From positions 186,001 to 250,000 of the forward strand of contig CAXYCJ010000006.1 of NCBI GenBank assembly GCA_964275585.1: DNA of 64,000 nucleotides, given 5' to 3'. Shown one piece after another: positions 62,814 through 64,000 of this stretch. Within the stretch, counting starts at the first letter, position 1, and every line of letters starts with the position of its first letter. The notes beneath the pieces are model-generated. The model was not told where the DNA came from, made no database searches, and was given only the letters and a program-made list of their open reading frames with translations. The position numbers were made by a program, and so were the translations under genes. The DNA comes from D2472 sp964275585 (GTDB taxonomy: Bacteria; Pseudomonadota; Gammaproteobacteria; Magnimaribacterales; D2472).

Positions 62814-64000
62814 ATGAAATGGAATTATGAATATGATGTGGTAGTTGTAGGCTCTGGCAATGGAGCTTTAACATCAGCGCTATGTACTCATGATGGCGGC
62901 GCTAAAACTTTAGTTATTGAAAAAAGCAATCAATTTGGAGGCACTTCTGCAACTTCAGGTGGGGGTGTATGGATACCTAATAATCGTTACTCTAAAGCTG
63001 AAAATGTTGATGACTCAGAGCAAGATGCACGAGATTATATTCATAGCGTTTCACCAGCTGGGAAGATTAAAGATGAGCTAATAGAGACTTACATTACCGA
63101 AGGCCCGCGAATGATTGATTACCTTCATGATAATTCGCAAGTAAAATACAGAAATCTCCAACATTATCCAGACTATTTCCCAGATAATCCTGGCGGCAAA
63201 GGTGGCAATAGATCTATGGAACCAGAGCCAATATTTGGAACACAGCTTGGCAATGATTTAGGAAAATTAAGAGAGCAACATCCTCAAACTGCATTTACTA
63301 TGGGACCAATTAATATGAATTTTACCCAGGTTGAAGGTCAACTTCTCCTTGGAGCTCTCCCAGGATGGAAAACCCAATTTGCAAAGCTTTTTACAAAATA
63401 CATCATAGATTTACCTATGAGACTTAAATGGGGTTGGAAAGATAGAAGGTTAACTATGGGTAATGCAGGTGTAGCAAGATTACTCCTCTCATTAAAAGAT
63501 CGAAAGGTTGATATGTGGACTCTCACAGAAATGACAGATTTGATTGATGATAATGGTGTAGTTATTGGTATTAGAGCCTACAAGGAAGGATCAGAGATTC
63601 ATATCAAAGCCAGTAAAGCTGTTATCTTAGCGGCTGGTGGATTTGAGAAAGATCAAGCTTTAAGAGATCAGTATTTACCAAAACCAAGTAATGCTGAGTG
63701 GAGTGCTGCAAATATTTATAATACTGGTGATGCCCTAAAAGCTGCTCTTAAATTAGGAGCTGATACCCATCAAATGGATACAGGTTGGTGGTCAACAACC
63801 ATGAAAGTTCCGGGCCAAGAAAAAGGATGGTTGTCTATGGTTGATAAATCTATGCCAGGAAACTACACCGTCAATAAAAATGGAGAGAGATTCTCTAATG
63901 AATCACAAAATTATGTTAGTTTCGTCAATGATATGTTTGAGAAATATGATGAAGGTAATCCTTGCGCCCCATGCTATATGATTTTTGATAGCAACTTTCG
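62814..64000 (+). CDS. 3-ketosteroid 1-dehydrogenase-like flavoprotein (partial, runs off window)
   Basis: At least 395 residues are present and the frame is open at the right edge. The N-terminus holds the FAD motif VVVVGSGNGALTSAL and the KstD-type EKSNQFGGTSATSGGGVWIP. Later come VILAAGGFEKD, TGDALKAALKLGAD and YTVNKNGERFSNES. The pattern matches FAD-binding-2 proteins of the 3-oxosteroid delta-1-dehydrogenase group, which introduce a double bond in ring A of steroids. With the KshA-like oxygenase at 44330 it would give the two enzymes that open the steroid B ring. Other FAD-binding-2 dehydrogenases are possible. Confidence 0.85.
   Translation, partial: MKWNYEYDVVVVGSGNGALTSALCTHDGGAKTLVIEKSNQFGGTSATSGGGVWIPNNRYSKAENVDDSEQDARDYIHSVSPAGKIKDELIETYITEGPRMIDYLHDNSQVKYRNLQHYPDYFPDNPGGKGGNRSMEPEPIFGTQLGNDLGKLREQHPQTAFTMGPINMNFTQVEGQLLLGALPGWKTQFAKLFTKYIIDLPMRLKWGWKDRRLTMGNAGVARLLLSLKDRKVDMWTLTEMTDLIDDNGVVIGIRAYKEGSEIHIKASKAVILAAGGFEKDQALRDQYLPKPSNAEWSAANIYNTGDALKAALKLGADTHQMDTGWWSTTMKVPGQEKGWLSMVDKSMPGNYTVNKNGERFSNESQNYVSFVNDMFEKYDEGNPCAPCYMIFDSNF

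Overview
The window looks like a chromosome segment of a low-GC (roughly mid-30s percent by eye) aerobic gammaproteobacterium. Evidence for this is a YheS-type ABC-F ATPase, a Zur-type Fur regulator, CCA-encoding tRNA genes, M16 and M28 secreted peptidases, and dense packing with many 1-4 base stop/start overlaps. A streamlined marine lineage such as SAR86 or its relatives would fit, but that is inference. There are about 60 intact protein genes, two tRNA-Arg genes, one candidate leader or small RNA with a strong terminator, and four disrupted reading frames. No CRISPR array, rRNA gene, insertion sequence or prophage was seen.

Layout. 1-7984: the end of an unknown gene, a candidate structured RNA (about 244-444), an EamA exporter, a rhodanese, a VOC protein, gamma-glutamyltransferase, tRNA-Arg(UCG), Zur, a DUF3604 PHP-like lipoprotein, a secreted metallo-beta-lactamase-fold protein and a DUF2237 protein. 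7997-12221: an accessory block with a type II restriction-modification system (two methyltransferases facing one endonuclease), a PD-(D/E)XK nuclease and small unknown genes, one frameshifted. 12289-23709: a sterol-desaturase-family hydroxylase, a hotdog thioesterase, YheS, a P450, M16 and M28 peptidases and a Baeyer-Villiger-type monooxygenase. 23781-26339: two genes of visibly higher GC, a kinase-like protein and an F420-dependent LLM oxidoreductase, probably acquired. 27221-34922: tRNA-Arg(ACG) and a lipid or terpenoid oxidation set (two thiolases, carotenoid oxygenase, nitronate monooxygenase, acyl-CoA ligase, TauD dioxygenase). 35010-41407: a cyclic-di-GMP and phosphorelay module. 41439-46205 includes a TonB-like protein, a CBS protein, a GPH transporter, a rubredoxin, a monothiol thioredoxin-like protein, a KshA-like Rieske oxygenase and an amidohydrolase. 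47122-49324 holds a DUF1214-like gene and a sulfotransferase gene, both broken by frameshifts. 52964-58286 is a complete coenzyme F420 operon: NADPH:F420 reductase, CofE, CofD, CofC and a fused FbiC (CofG-CofH). 58293-64000 carries a DUF1295 reductase-like protein, an M20 amidohydrolase, small membrane proteins, a second nitronate monooxygenase and the start of a 3-ketosteroid-dehydrogenase-like flavoprotein.

Together the genes suggest oxidative breakdown of steroid- or terpenoid-like lipids: P450, Rieske oxygenase, Baeyer-Villiger enzyme, KstD-like dehydrogenase, CoA ligase, thiolases, SDRs and an aldehyde dehydrogenase. The cell also makes its own F420, which would feed the LLM oxidoreductase and perhaps other reductases. 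This linkage is inferred from gene content.

The most unusual observations are: (1) a complete F420 operon with an FbiC fusion in a probable gammaproteobacterium; (2) at least 17 single-base excesses at 47.1-48.5 kb and 60.5 kb, every one lengthening a run of the same base and none needing a deletion, which points to sequence error or an odd mutational process rather than ordinary gene decay; (3) two tRNA-Arg genes that differ at only two positions, one of them the first anticodon base; (4) a short leader RNA with a perfect Shine-Dalgarno sequence in front of an ATT-initiated 14-codon reading frame and mutually exclusive hairpins; and (5) -10 boxes 6-7 bases before start codons, suggesting leaderless mRNAs.
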